NCBI RefSeq assembly: GCF_034479375.1 | Contig: NZ_CP140155.1 | Span: forward strand, 3,820,501 to 3,884,500 | From: Rhodopseudomonas palustris | Lineage (GTDB): Bacteria > Pseudomonadota > Alphaproteobacteria > Rhizobiales > Xanthobacteraceae | Length of the DNA stretch: 64,000 nucleotides | Direction: 5' to 3' | Shown here: one piece after another, positions 20,144 to 29,294 of the stretch | Numbering within the stretch: the first letter of the stretch is position 1 | Layout: every line of letters starts with the position of its first letter | Program-made: the position numbers and the translations under genes | Notes under the pieces: model-generated | Database searches by the model: none | Told to the model about the DNA's origin: nothing | The model's input: the letters and a program-made list of their open reading frames with translations, nothing else

Positions 20144-21832
20144 TCAGCCGCCCGCCGCCATCGCGGCGGCTTCGGCGGCGGCGCGCTGCATGCTCGAGGA
20201 CATTTCGCCGGTCACCGTGCTCTGCTCTTCGACCGCGGCGGCCGTCGAAGTGACGTATTCGCTGACGTTCTGGATCGCGGTCTTGATCTTGCCGAGCGCG
20301 CCGACCACGTCGCCGGAAATGCCGTTCAGATTCTCGATCTCGGCGCCGATCTTGTCGGTGGCCTGCTTGGCCTGATTGGCGAGGTTCTTCACCTCGGAGG
20401 CGACCACCGCGAAGCCGCGCCCGGCCTCGCCGGCGCGCGCCGATTCGATCGTCGCGTTCAGCGCCAAGAGATTGATCTGGCCGGTGATGTGGCCGATCAG
20501 TTCGACGATCCCGGTCATCGCCTGCGCGGCCTCGTTGAGCCGGTTGGCCTGGCTGTCGGCGGCGTCGACCTCGCCGACCGCGGACAGCGCCGTCTCGCGC
20601 GACTTGGTCATCGCCTCGGAGATTTCGCGCACCGACGCGTTCAGTTCCTCGGCGCCGGCGGCGACCGATTCCATCATGCCGCGCACCCGCTCGTTGCCGA
20701 GCCGGATCAGCACCTGCCGGGTGGTGTCGGTGGCGTATTTCACCACCTTGAACGGCTTGCCGTTGAGATCGAGGATCGGATTGTAGGACGCCTGGATCCA
20801 GACCTCGCGGCCGCCCTTGCCGATCCGCTTGTACTCCGCGGCCTGGTACTTACCCGCGGCGAGCTCCGCCCAGAACGTGCGATAGGCGGCGCTGTCGCGT
20901 TCGGCGGGCGCGACGAACATGCTGTGATGCTTGCCCTTGATCTCGGCCAGCGTGTAGCCCAGCGCCTGCAGGAAGTTCTCGTTGGCGACCAGCACGGTGC
21001 CGTCGATGCCGAACTCGATCACCGCCTGCGACTTGCCGATCGCATCGATCTGGCCGGCGAGGTCGGCGGTCTGGAGCTTCTGTGCGGTCACGTCGGTGGC
21101 GAATTTGACCACCTTGAACGGCCGGCCGGCGTCGTCGAGGATCGGATTGTAGGACGCGAGAATCCAGACCTCGCGACCGCCTTTGCCGATCCGCTTGTAT
21201 TCGGAGGCGAGATAATCGCCGCGATTGAGCTGCGCCCAGAACTCGCGATAGGCAGCGCTGCCGCGCTCCACGGGCGTGACGAACATCGAATGATGCTTGC
21301 CCTTGATTTCGTCGAGCGTGTAGCCCATCGCGCCGAGAAACCCGGCATTGGCGTCGAGGATGGTGCCGTCGAGCGCGAATTCGATCACCGCCTGGGCGCG
21401 CCCGATCGCCGCGATCTTGCCGGCGTCTTCCAGCGCGCGCCGTTTCGCGGCCGAGATATCGGTCGCGTATTTCACCACGCAGACCGGCTCGCCGTCCTTG
21501 TCGAGCACGGGATTGTACGAGGCCTGGATCCAGATGTCGCGGCCGCCCTTGGCGATCCGCTTGAACTCACCGCTCTGGTAGTGACCGGATTTCAGATCGG
21601 CCCAGAACCGGCGATAGGCGTCGCTCTTGGCCTCCTGCGGATCGATGAACATGCTGTGATGCTTGCCCTTGATCTCGTCGAGCGAGTAGCCGAGCGCCGC
21701 GAGGAAGTTCTCGTTCGCATTCAGCACGACGCCGTCCAGACTGAACTCGATCATCGCCTGGGAACGATTGAGCGCGTCCAGAACCGCTGCGGAGGACGCG
21801 GCATTGCCGGAGCGCTTGAAGAAGGACAACAT
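20144..21832 (-). CDS. Cytosolic methyl-accepting chemotaxis protein with three tandem PAS domains
   Basis: A 562-residue soluble receptor with no membrane segment. Three near-identical PAS modules of about 122 residues (about 26-128, 148-250 and 270-372) each contain [25 protein letters not shown] and KRIxKGGRxIWIxASYNP. Each ends in a KYATD or KFATD strand. The C-terminal part (about 395-562) is the MCP signalling helix with the hairpin tip [36 protein letters not shown] copies of this type often bind haem or flavin, but no ligand residue can be assigned here. ATG at 21832 gives the family N terminus FFKRSGNA. No che genes are nearby. Confidence 0.9.
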   Translation of the reverse strand: MLSFFKRSGNAASSAAVLDALNRSQAMIEFSLDGVVLNANENFLAALGYSLDEIKGKHHSMFIDPQEAKSDAYRRFWADLKSGHYQSGEFKRIAKGGRDIWIQASYNPVLDKDGEPVCVVKYATDISAAKRRALEDAGKIAAIGRAQAVIEFALDGTILDANAGFLGAMGYTLDEIKGKHHSMFVTPVERGSAAYREFWAQLNRGDYLASEYKRIGKGGREVWILASYNPILDDAGRPFKVVKFATDVTAQKLQTADLAGQIDAIGKSQAVIEFGIDGTVLVANENFLQALGYTLAEIKGKHHSMFVAPAERDSAAYRTFWAELAAGKYQAAEYKRIGKGGREVWIQASYNPILDLNGKPFKVVKYATDTTRQVLIRLGNERVRGMMESVAAGAEELNASVREISEAMTKSRETALSAVGEVDAADSQANRLNEAAQAMTGIVELIGHITGQINLLALNATIESARAGEAGRGFAVVASEVKNLANQAKQATDKIGAEIENLNGISGDVVGALGKIKTAIQNVSEYVTSTAAAVEEQSTVTGEMSSSMQRAAAEAAAMAAGG

Positions 21833-22467
21833 CGGGAGACCCTTTGTGAGAGCAGGACCGCGAGATGGACCATCGCGCTGCATCGAGCAAGCACGACCGC
21901 GACCTGCGGCACTACCATCGCGTCGATGACTTAACGATCGCCTAGCCCCAAAAAGGGACTACTGCTCAATTGTCGCCTCGCCGATTTCATCGAACGAAAT
22001 AATCGCCGCGCTGCACGCGATTAGTTAGCCGGGACTACTCAACTCAGGGATGCGCTCCGGCCGGTGCGCCGCCGACCGCTGCGGATCGCAGCACGGGCGA
22101 AGACGCGCGTATCCATCGCATCCGCCGCACTACTCCGCGCGACGGTGGGGAACCGCGCGGGAGGTCGCGTTAACTCCAAAGTCGGACTTTGCAAGCGTGG
22201 CGTGTATCGCGCGACCGGCGCCGAGCCGAGCCGAGCCGCCGCTCCTGTGAGAAAGTGACGCACCCGACCATTGCGGTCGCAGAGTGAAGTAATACCAGCG
22301 TGCATGAAGCAAGCGCTGATCGACTCATGAGTTCCAATGTCGGTTGTTTTGGCTTTCGCGAGCGACGGCCCGCGCCGGGCGGCTCGCCGAGAACCGCCCA
22401 CCTCGGCGCAGAGACGGACGCGACACCCGGATTCGGCCGGAATGTCGCCTCCGATCCGCGTCGGAAC
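21833..22467. other. 635-base intergenic region with no gene recognised
   Basis: Lies between the chemoreceptor start and the sod stop. Short frames on both strands lack ribosome sites and recognisable sequence. The only structure seen is a CCGAG triplication near 22220-22240 and a GGGACTACT motif at 21955 and 22031. It must hold the chemoreceptor promoter. Confidence 0.5.
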
Positions 22468-23202
22468 TCAGACGCCGAGCGTGCCGGCCTTGGCGGCGGC
22501 GTAGCGCTCGCCGACCTTGTTCCAGTTCACCGTGTTCCACCACGCCTTGAGATAGTCGGCGCGGCGATTCTGGTAATTGAGGTAGTACGCGTGTTCCCAG
22601 ACGTCGTTGCCGAGCAGCACGCGCTTGCCGTCCATCAGCGGCGTGTCCTGATTCGGCCGGGCCTCGATCGCCAGCTTGCCGTCCTTGCCCACCGTGACGA
22701 ACACCCAGCCGGAACCGAACTGCTTGCCGCCGGCGGCGTTGAAGGCGGCCTGGAACTTGTCCATGCCGCCGAGGTCGCGATCGATCGCGGCCGCGACCTC
22801 GCCGGACGGCTTGCCGCCGTTCGGGCCCATGATCTGCCAGAACATGGTGTGATTGGCGTGGCCGCCGAGATTGTTGCGGACGCCGGTGCGGATCGCCTCG
22901 GGCACATCGCCGAGATTGCCGAGCACGTCCGGCACCGACATCTGCGCCAGCTTCGGGTGGTCCTTGGCGAAGCCGTTCATGTTGCTGACGTAGCCCTGGT
23001 GATGCTTGCCGTGGTGGATCTCCATGGTCTTCGCGTCGATATGCGGCTCCAGCGCCGCGGCCGGATAGGGCAGCGGCGGCAGCGTGAACGGACCGGCCGG
23101 CGTGGCGGCGGCCTGCGCGAACGCCCCGCGCGGCGCCGCCATGGCGGCGGCGGCGAATCCGGTGGCGGCCATCATTAGATGGCGACGGGACAGCATGGAC
23201 AT
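22468..23202 (-). CDS. sodA: Tat-exported superoxide dismutase, Mn-type
   Basis: Converts superoxide to oxygen and peroxide. Residues 1-30 are a twin-arginine signal (MSMLSRRHLMMAATGF, then an AFA cleavage site), so the enzyme should act in the periplasm. The mature 214 residues hold the four metal ligands: His in HHGKHH, His in HANHTMFW, and Asp and His in GNDVWEHAYY. GGHANH and NQDTP, rather than the Fe-type QxxNH pattern, point to manganese or cambialistic use. ATG at 23202 has a strong GGAGGAAA Shine-Dalgarno. The frame continues upstream in frame by chance, through the next gene. The lpxR-like gene lies upstream on the same strand. Confidence 0.92.
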   Translation of the reverse strand: MSMLSRRHLMMAATGFAAAAMAAPRGAFAQAAATPAGPFTLPPLPYPAAALEPHIDAKTMEIHHGKHHQGYVSNMNGFAKDHPKLAQMSVPDVLGNLGDVPEAIRTGVRNNLGGHANHTMFWQIMGPNGGKPSGEVAAAIDRDLGGMDKFQAAFNAAGGKQFGSGWVFVTVGKDGKLAIEARPNQDTPLMDGKRVLLGNDVWEHAYYLNYQNRRADYLKAWWNTVNWNKVGERYAAAKAGTLGV

Positions 23203-23399
23203 GATTTCCTCCAGTTCGGCTTCAGGGCGTGCACGTCGTCTACGCCCGCCGGGGACCGCAGTTTCTGACCAAACTGCGACTTGGCTGCGGCGGAGTAGCG
23301 CAGCGCGTGACGATGTCCTGCGTGATGACCGCACGAGGCGCGGTGCGCCGCGTCCGCTTGCGCCCCCTGCCCCGGGGCGTGACGCCGGAGCTGCCGGCC

Positions 23400-24419
23400 T
23401 CAGAAATGATAGGCGAGCGTCAGCGAGCCGTAATCCGAATACGCCCGCGTCTGCGTGGTGTATTCGCGCGACCGGCGAATCCAGCTCAGCGAGGCCAGGA
23501 AGCCGGCCTGATTGAAGATTTCGGCGCCGGCCACGAGGTCGTAGACGAAGGCTTCGCGCGTAACGTGGAGGCCGCTGCTGAAGGTGTTGCCGTCGAGAAA
23601 GATGTTGCGGGCGACGCCGCGCGCCTGCACGCCGCCGAACAGCGAGAAGCCCCAGAACGGCGCGGCGGTATCCGGGCTGACGAAATTCGCGCCCGACACG
23701 CCGGGACGAATCAGCGTCGGCCCCCAGGTCGTCGACAGCGCGCGACCGAACCGGACGATCGCGCCGGCTTCGCCATAGGTGAAGACGTTGCCGGCCGTCA
23801 GGCCGACCGACGGGATGATGTCGGCGCCGAATCCGTTGCCGAACTCGGTGCCGAACTTCCAGCGCCGGTCCCACGCCACCAGCACGCCTGGCTCGTTGCG
23901 GAGTTCGTAGCCGTTGATGACGGGCTTGGCCTGATTGAGCAGGCTGTGGAAGCTCGACTGCACCGCCTCCGCCAGCGACGCGCGCCCGCCGACGGCGCCG
24001 ACCTGAACCTCGAACGAATCGAGCTGACGGCGACCCGTCTCCTGCGCGACGCTGAAGCCGGTGTAGAGCCAGCCGCCGAACGGACGGTCGACGCCCGGCA
24101 TGTAGGTGCCCCTGGTATCACGGTCCGGCGTGTAGATGTTCTGCGCGAGCGCGATCCATTCGAACTGCTGCTTCACCGAGCCGCCCGGCGCGCCGTAAGT
24201 CACCAGCGCAGGACGGACCAGATCGAACACCTGCCCGGCGAGCAGATCGCGCGAGAAATTATCGAACACGAAGGAGAGCCGGAAGCCGGACGTGTAGTCC
24301 CGGTCGGTATCGGCTACCGTATCGTTCTCGCCGATCAGCACCGCGCGCTGCGCCAACGCACCCTGCGAGAGCAGCGTCGCGATCGCGACCGTGGCGAGCC
24401 TGGCAATCCAACGGCGCAT
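23400..24419 (-). CDS. lpxR: LpxR-family outer-membrane lipid A deacylase
   Basis: A 339-residue outer-membrane beta-barrel with a signal peptide (1-23) and a C-terminal aromatic residue (AYHF), as barrel proteins require. The first strand has the LpxR active-site motif GENDTVADTDRDYTSGFRLS (Asn32, Asp33, Ser44). Later come RPFGGWLYTGF and SSFHSLL-N (His158), which matches the catalytic His, followed by LRNEPG. LpxR removes the 3'-acyloxyacyl chain from lipid A and is calcium-dependent in Salmonella; specificity here is unknown. The gene ends 197 bases before the sod start on the same strand; no functional link is established. Confidence 0.82.
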   Translation of the reverse strand: MRRWIARLATVAIATLLSQGALAQRAVLIGENDTVADTDRDYTSGFRLSFVFDNFSRDLLAGQVFDLVRPALVTYGAPGGSVKQQFEWIALAQNIYTPDRDTRGTYMPGVDRPFGGWLYTGFSVAQETGRRQLDSFEVQVGAVGGRASLAEAVQSSFHSLLNQAKPVINGYELRNEPGVLVAWDRRWKFGTEFGNGFGADIIPSVGLTAGNVFTYGEAGAIVRFGRALSTTWGPTLIRPGVSGANFVSPDTAAPFWGFSLFGGVQARGVARNIFLDGNTFSSGLHVTREAFVYDLVAGAEIFNQAGFLASLSWIRRSREYTTQTRAYSDYGSLTLAYHF

Positions 24420-24582
24420 GAGTGATCTCGCGGGAACGTTCGGCGATTATCGGGGCAGAACCCCCGCTCCGCAAGGTCGGCTTGATGCCTGCCGACAACT
24501 TAGCGGTGTACTGCCGACATTCGTGTCGCGACGGACACAGCGCGCGCGATTTGTTCCACCGACTGCGGCTCTTCCTGGGTCG

Positions 24583-24610
24583 AAAAGGGGCGGCCTGTGC
24601 GACCGCCCCT
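24583..24610 (-). terminator. Rho-independent terminator downstream of pnp
   Basis: On the minus strand AGGGGCGG pairs with CCGCCCCT across a 9-base loop and is followed by TTTT. It lies about 220 bases after the pnp stop. Confidence 0.7.
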
Positions 24611-24765
24611 GATCACTGGGCAGTCATGCTGCCCATTCGAGTCGCAGTTTGCGCGGCGGCGGCTCATCATCGCCGTCGCCCCATGCGCGGCCGCCGGCGG
24701 ACGGGGCGGCGGCCCTGATCGCAAGGGCCAAGCAGGCTCCGTTCTGCTGCGACGCCGGAAACGAC

Positions 24766-24791
24766 GAAGGGCGGCCTCGCGGCCGCCCTTC
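24766..24791 (-). terminator. Perfect 11-bp hairpin immediately after pnp
   Basis: GAAGGGCGGCC (24766-24776) and GGCCGCCCTTC (24781-24791) enclose a TCGC tetraloop, 43 bases after the pnp stop. There is no T-run, so it may protect the 3' end rather than stop transcription alone. Confidence 0.6.
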
Positions 24792-24833
24792 GGGAACTAC
24801 TCGCGAGGCCCAAGCGGGCCTGCAGCGGACGAA

Positions 24834-26990
24834 CTACTCGCCGGCGGCCTGGGCCGGGGCTTCGCCTTCGGCCTTCTGCTTGGCCTCGAGGTCTTCGCCG
24901 GTCTCCTGATCGACCACGCGCATCGACAGCCGGGTCTTGCCGCGGTCGTCGAAGCCGAGCAGCTTGACCTTGACCTTGTCGCCTTCCTTGACGACGTCGG
25001 AGGTCTTCTGCACCCGGCCGGAGGCGAGCTGGCTGATATGCACCAGGCCGTCCTTGGCACCGAAGAAGTTCACGAAGGCGCCGAACTCCATCACCTTCAC
25101 GACGGTGCCCTCGTAGATCTCGCCGACTTCCGGATCGGAGGCGATCGACTTGATCCACTTGATGGCAGCCTTGATCGACTCGCCATCGCTGGAGGCGACC
25201 TTGACGGTGCCGTCGTCCTCGATGTTGACCTTGGCGCCGGTCTTCTCGACGATCTCGCGGATCACCTTGCCGCCGGTGCCGATCACTTCACGGATCTTGT
25301 CGGTCGGGATCTTGAAGGTCTCGATCCGCGGCGCGTGTTCGCCGAGCTCGGCGCGGGCGCGGTCGAGCGCCTTGGACATCTCACCCAGGATGTGGATGCG
25401 GCCGTCCTTGGCCTGGCCGAGCGCGACCTTCATGATCTCCTCGGTGATGCCGGCGATCTTGATGTCCATCTGCAGGGAGGTGATGCCCTGATCGGTGCCG
25501 GCGACCTTGAAGTCCATGTCGCCGAGATGATCTTCATCGCCGAGAATGTCGGAGAGCACCGCGAAGCGCTCGCCTTCCAGGATCAGGCCCATCGCGATGC
25601 CCGCGGTCGGCCGCTTCAGCGGCACACCGGCGTCCATCAGCGCCAGCGAGGCGCCGCACACCGACGCCATCGAGGACGAGCCGTTCGACTCGGTGATCTC
25701 GGAGACGACGCGGATGGTGTAGGGGAACTCGTGATGCGGCGGCAGCACCGGACGGATCGCGCGCCACGCCAGCTTGCCGTGGCCGATCTCGCGGCGCTTG
25801 GTACCACCGAGGCGGCCGGTCTCGCCGACCGAGTAGGGAGGGAAGTTGTAGTGCAGCAGGAACGTCTCTTTGTACGTACCTGCCAGCGAATCGACGTACT
25901 GCTCGTCTTCGCCGGTGCCGAGCGTGGTGACCACCAGCGCCTGGGTCTCACCGCGGGTGAACAGCGCCGAACCGTGGGCGCGCGGCAGCACGCCGGCTTC
26001 GGCGATGATGCTGCGGACGGTCTTGCTGTCACGGCCGTCGATGCGCTTGCCGGTGTCGAGGATGTTCCAGCGAACGATCTTGGCCTCGAGCTCCTTGAAC
26101 ACGCCGCCGATACGCTGCTTGTCGTATTTCGGCTCTTCGCCTTCCGGGAAGAAATGCGCGATCGCCTTTTCCTTGACCTTGCCGACCGCGGCGTAGCGCT
26201 CCTGCTTGACGGGAATCGCGTAGGCGGCGCGCAGCTCCTGCTCGACCAGGCCGAGCATTTCCTTCTCGATCGCCGAATCGTCGACGACGGTGAGTTCGCG
26301 CGGCTCCTTGGCGGCTTTCTCGGCGAGCTCGATGATCGCGTCGATCACGGGCTGGAAGTGACGGTGACCGAACATCACCGCGCCGAGCATGATTTCTTCC
26401 GACAGCTCCTTGGCTTCGGATTCGACCATCAGCACCGCGTCCGAGGTGCCGGCGACGACCAGCTCGAGCTGGGTCTCGGGCATCTCGTCGAGCACCGGGT
26501 TGAGCACGTATTCGTCGTTGATGAAGCCGACGCGGGCGGCGCCGATCGGACCCTTGAACGGCGCGCCGGACAGCGTCAGCGCTGCCGAGGCGGCGACCAT
26601 CGCCAGAATGTCCGGATCGTTCTCCATGTCGTGCGACAGCACGGTGACGATCACCTGGGTCTCGTTGCGCCAGCCGTCGGCGAACAGCGGACGGATCGGG
26701 CGGTCGATCAGGCGGGAGACCAGCGTCTCCTTCTCGGTCGGACGGCCTTCGCGCTTGAAGTAACCGCCGGGAATGCGACCGGCCGCGTAGGTCTTTTCCT
26801 GGTAGTCCACGGTCAGCGGCAGGAAGTCGACGCCTTCGCGCGGCGTCTTGGCGGCGACCACGGTGGCGAGCACGATGGTCTCGCCATAGGTGGCGACGAC
26901 GGCGCCGTCGGCCTGGCGCGCGACCTTGCCGGTCTCGAGCTTGAGGGGACGCCCACCCCAATCGATTTCGACGGAATGCTTATTGAACAT
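24834..26990 (-). CDS. pnp: Polyribonucleotide nucleotidyltransferase
   Basis: Trimeric 3'-5' phosphorolytic exoribonuclease of the degradosome. The 718-residue product begins [21 protein letters not shown] and has two RNase PH domains (about 1-150 and 310-540). A KH domain ([22 protein letters not shown], about 553-575) and an S1 domain ([20 protein letters not shown], about 624-690) follow, with a short acidic/Ala tail. Normal length. It is last in the rimP-to-pnp cluster, 348 bases after rpsO, and the hairpin at 27236-27264 between them could be the RNase III/PNPase autoregulation target known in E. coli, which is inferred only. Confidence 0.97.
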   Translation of the reverse strand: MFNKHSVEIDWGGRPLKLETGKVARQADGAVVATYGETIVLATVVAAKTPREGVDFLPLTVDYQEKTYAAGRIPGGYFKREGRPTEKETLVSRLIDRPIRPLFADGWRNETQVIVTVLSHDMENDPDILAMVAASAALTLSGAPFKGPIGAARVGFINDEYVLNPVLDEMPETQLELVVAGTSDAVLMVESEAKELSEEIMLGAVMFGHRHFQPVIDAIIELAEKAAKEPRELTVVDDSAIEKEMLGLVEQELRAAYAIPVKQERYAAVGKVKEKAIAHFFPEGEEPKYDKQRIGGVFKELEAKIVRWNILDTGKRIDGRDSKTVRSIIAEAGVLPRAHGSALFTRGETQALVVTTLGTGEDEQYVDSLAGTYKETFLLHYNFPPYSVGETGRLGGTKRREIGHGKLAWRAIRPVLPPHHEFPYTIRVVSEITESNGSSSMASVCGASLALMDAGVPLKRPTAGIAMGLILEGERFAVLSDILGDEDHLGDMDFKVAGTDQGITSLQMDIKIAGITEEIMKVALGQAKDGRIHILGEMSKALDRARAELGEHAPRIETFKIPTDKIREVIGTGGKVIREIVEKTGAKVNIEDDGTVKVASSDGESIKAAIKWIKSIASDPEVGEIYEGTVVKVMEFGAFVNFFGAKDGLVHISQLASGRVQKTSDVVKEGDKVKVKLLGFDDRGKTRLSMRVVDQETGEDLEAKQKAEGEAPAQAAGE

Positions 26991-27337
26991 CGGGTGTCTC
27001 TTTCATCGTTTTCCGCGACGACCGGACGCCAGATACCAAAAGACCATGCGCAAGATTGCGGGACGCTGGCGACCCGAAGGTGCGAGCAGCGTCCGGCGAT
27101 CCTGCCATGGTCTCGAGGTGGAAAATGGCGTTCAGTCCTCCCGGGTGCGGGCGGCGGGACCTTCGAGGTCCTCGGCCCACGGGGCGGGCCTGATCGGCCC
27201 GTTGACGGCCCAGCCGCCGGATGCGGCTGAGCAAACACACAGGCGAACTCAGAGCGCCTGTGTGGACGGTTCGGCCGGACGCGGCGGGCGGCAGCGGCGA
27301 TCCGCTGCCGTGCCTCGCCCGGCGGACGCGGCTTCGA
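26991..27337. other. rpsO-pnp intergenic region
   Basis: Holds the rpsO terminator or processing hairpin (27233-27264) and the pnp leader. Several shorter GC-rich inverted repeats are present. No gene is seen. Confidence 0.65.
27233..27264 (-). terminator. rpsO terminator / pnp leader hairpin
   Basis: On the minus strand CACACAGGCG pairs perfectly with CGCCTGTGTG across a 9-base loop and is followed by TTT. It starts 74 bases after the rpsO stop. Confidence 0.7.
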
Positions 27338-27607
27338 TCAGCGACGGATGCCGTGCTTTTCGAGCAGCGCCTTGTAACGCGCCTCGTCCTTCTTCTTGAC
27401 GTAGTCGAGAAGCGAACGGCGCGTCGACACCAGCTTCAACAGCCCGCGACGCGAGTGATTGTCCTTGGTGTGGGTCTTGAAGTGCGCGGTGAGGTTGGCG
27501 ATGCGTTCCGACAGGATCGCGACCTGAACCTCGGGCGAGCCGGTATCGCCGGCCTTGTTGGCATTGCCTTGGATGACTTCCGCTTTGCGTTCTGCGGTAA
27601 TCGACAT
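27338..27607 (-). CDS. rpsO: 30S ribosomal protein S15
   Basis: Binds 16S rRNA in the central domain early in 30S assembly. The 89-residue product is full length, with the family core [21 protein letters not shown] (about 23-43), [21 protein letters not shown] and the C-terminal KHGIRR. It begins two bases after the truB stop region, downstream of truB and upstream of pnp, the conserved order. Confidence 0.98.
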   Translation of the reverse strand: MSITAERKAEVIQGNANKAGDTGSPEVQVAILSERIANLTAHFKTHTKDNHSRRGLLKLVSTRRSLLDYVKKKDEARYKALLEKHGIRR

Positions 27608-27609
27608 CG

Positions 27610-28737
27610 TCAGTTACTTTCCTTAAGCGCCGAACTGGCGGTCAGCCCGGTGAGGTTGAACACACGCTTGGGGATGAGTTCGCCATTGCCGAGCTCGGCG
27701 AGGGCCAAAAGACGGCCTGCCACCGTGACATAGACTGTGCCGCTAGTATTGGGCGCATCCCGTCCGCGCAACAAAACGGCCTGGCCCCGGTGGAGCCTTG
27801 CCGCATCAGCCCGTGTGACGGCCAGTGCCGGGATGTCGTCCAGCGCGGTCTCAACGGGCAAAAGCGCGTCGGCGAGGCTACCCTCGCCCGACGCGGCTCT
27901 ATCGCACAAAGCCTGCAGTTGTTCCAGCGGAATCATGTCCGCCTCGTCGAACGGCCCGACCAGGGTCCGGCGCAGCGCGCAGATATGGCCGTAGCAGCCG
28001 AGCAGCCGGCCGATGTCGCGCGCCAGCGCCCGCACATAGGTTCCCTTGCCGCATTCGGCCTCGAACACCGATTTTCCGCTATCGTCATGTTCGACAAGGG
28101 TTAATTCGTGGATTTCGACGGGCCGGGGAACCAGCGGGACGATTTCGCCGTCGCGCGCCATGTCGTAGGCGCGCTCGCCGGCGATCTTGATGGCGGAATA
28201 TTGCGGCGGGGTCTGCTCGATCAGGCCGGTGAAGCGCGGCAGCAGCGCCCGGATCGCCTCGGGGGTGGGGCGGACGTCGCTGGTCTGCGTCACCTTGCCT
28301 TCGGTGTCGTCGGTGTCGCGCTCCTCGCCCCACGCCACGGTGAAGCGGTAGCGCTTGCGGCCGTCCATCACGAACGGCACCGTCTTGGTGGCTTCGCCCA
28401 TCGCGATCGGCAAGCCCCCGGAGGCGAGCGGATCGAGCGTGCCGGCATGGCCGGCGCGCTTGGCCGAGAACAGCCGCTTCACCACCGCTACCGCATGGGT
28501 CGAGGTCATGCCGATCGGCTTGTCGAGCACCACCCAGCCGTGGACGTCGCGCTTGTCGCGGCGCGGCTGCTTGTTGTTGCCGCCACCGTCCTTGCCGCGG
28601 GCATTGTTGCGCTGGTCGTTGTTGCGCGGATCGTTGTTGTCGCGCGGCTTGCGGGCGTGCGCGGACGAGGCGTCGTCGCCGCCGTCGTGCTGCACATCGT
28701 GCGGAGCGAGCGTGGCGCCTGGGGTGGTCACAGTCAT
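27610..28737 (-). CDS. truB: tRNA pseudouridine-55 synthase
   Basis: Isomerises U55 of the tRNA T-loop. The catalytic Asp102 lies in [19 protein letters not shown], with YSAIK and [13 protein letters not shown] further on. Residues 1-64 form an unusual Asn/Arg/Asp-rich extension ([15 protein letters not shown] at 34-48) ahead of the usual HGWVVLDKP start, probably disordered and RNA-contacting. ATG at 28737 overlaps the rbfA stop by one base (TGATG), so translation is coupled; a TTG three bases upstream is possible. 375 residues. Confidence 0.95.
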   Translation of the reverse strand: MTVTTPGATLAPHDVQHDGGDDASSAHARKPRDNNDPRNNDQRNNARGKDGGGNNKQPRRDKRDVHGWVVLDKPIGMTSTHAVAVVKRLFSAKRAGHAGTLDPLASGGLPIAMGEATKTVPFVMDGRKRYRFTVAWGEERDTDDTEGKVTQTSDVRPTPEAIRALLPRFTGLIEQTPPQYSAIKIAGERAYDMARDGEIVPLVPRPVEIHELTLVEHDDSGKSVFEAECGKGTYVRALARDIGRLLGCYGHICALRRTLVGPFDEADMIPLEQLQALCDRAASGEGSLADALLPVETALDDIPALAVTRADAARLHRGQAVLLRGRDAPNTSGTVYVTVAGRLLALAELGNGELIPKRVFNLTGLTASSALKESN

Positions 28738-29147
28738 CAATTCTGGTCCGAATCGGGTTCGAGGTCTTTCTGCACCGCGGGCGTGCGGAGCAGCTTTTCG
28801 ATCCGCTCGGCTTCGGCGAAACGCTCGTCGATGCGGAAGCGAAGATCGGGGGCGTATTTGAGGTTGACGCGGCGGGCGACCTCGCCGCGCAGGAAGCGCT
28901 TGTGCTGTTCGAGCGCCGCCAGCACCAGCTTCTCGTCCTTGCCGCCCAGCGGCATCACATAGACGGTGGCGAGCTTGAGGTCGGGCGACATCCGCACTTC
29001 GGGCACGGTGATCAGATGGGTCTCCAGCACCGGGTCGTGCACGCCACCCTGGCTGAGGATATCGGCGACCGCATGGCGCACCAGTTCGCCGACGCGCAGC
29101 TTGCGCGGCGAGGCGCTCTGGCCGGTCTTCTTCTCGTTGCGCGGCAT
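28737..29147 (-). CDS. rbfA: Ribosome-binding factor A
   Basis: Late 30S maturation factor acting on 16S rRNA helix 1. The 136-residue product has the KH-like fold signature: [15 protein letters not shown] near the N terminus, [16 protein letters not shown] in the middle and [15 protein letters not shown] near the C terminus. ATG at 29147 is chosen because an in-frame extension to 29249 is translated repeat. Upstream is infB, across a family A repeat, and downstream truB overlaps. Confidence 0.94.
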   Translation of the reverse strand: MPRNEKKTGQSASPRKLRVGELVRHAVADILSQGGVHDPVLETHLITVPEVRMSPDLKLATVYVMPLGGKDEKLVLAALEQHKRFLRGEVARRVNLKYAPDLRFRIDERFAEAERIEKLLRTPAVQKDLEPDSDQN

Positions 29148-29168
29148 TGATGGTCTCTCAAAACTGCC

Positions 29169-29253
29169 GTCATGCCCGCGCTTGTCGCGGGCATCCACGT
29201 CCTTGATGCGGAAAAGGAAGACGTGGATGGCCGGGTCAAGCCCGGCCATGACG
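29169..29253. repeat. Palindromic repeat family A, copy 3, inside the infB-rbfA operon
   Basis: GTCATGCCCGCGCTTGTCGC faces GCCGGGTCAAGCCCGGCCAT. Unlike most copies it lies between two genes of one operon, so it is transcribed and could act as an mRNA stabiliser or attenuator. Confidence 0.85.
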
Positions 29254-29294
29254 CCTCATTTCTAAAGCTCAGTACTCGACTGTAAGACTTGGAC

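Larger units (their letters stand above)
24420..24833. other. Gap downstream of pnp with two terminator-like hairpins
   Basis: Lies between the pnp stop and the lpxR start. It contains the hairpins at 24766-24791 and 24583-24610 and no convincing gene. Confidence 0.7.

Noticed and set aside
22468..23874. Long minus-strand frame joining sod to upstream DNA
   Set aside because: The extra 224 residues are an out-of-frame reading of the lpxR-like gene; the SOD has its own strong ribosome site and Tat signal.
24597..27230. 877-codon plus-strand frame
   Set aside because: It is the high-GC shadow of pnp: composition is Asp/Gly/Arg/Leu-rich with no domain pattern.
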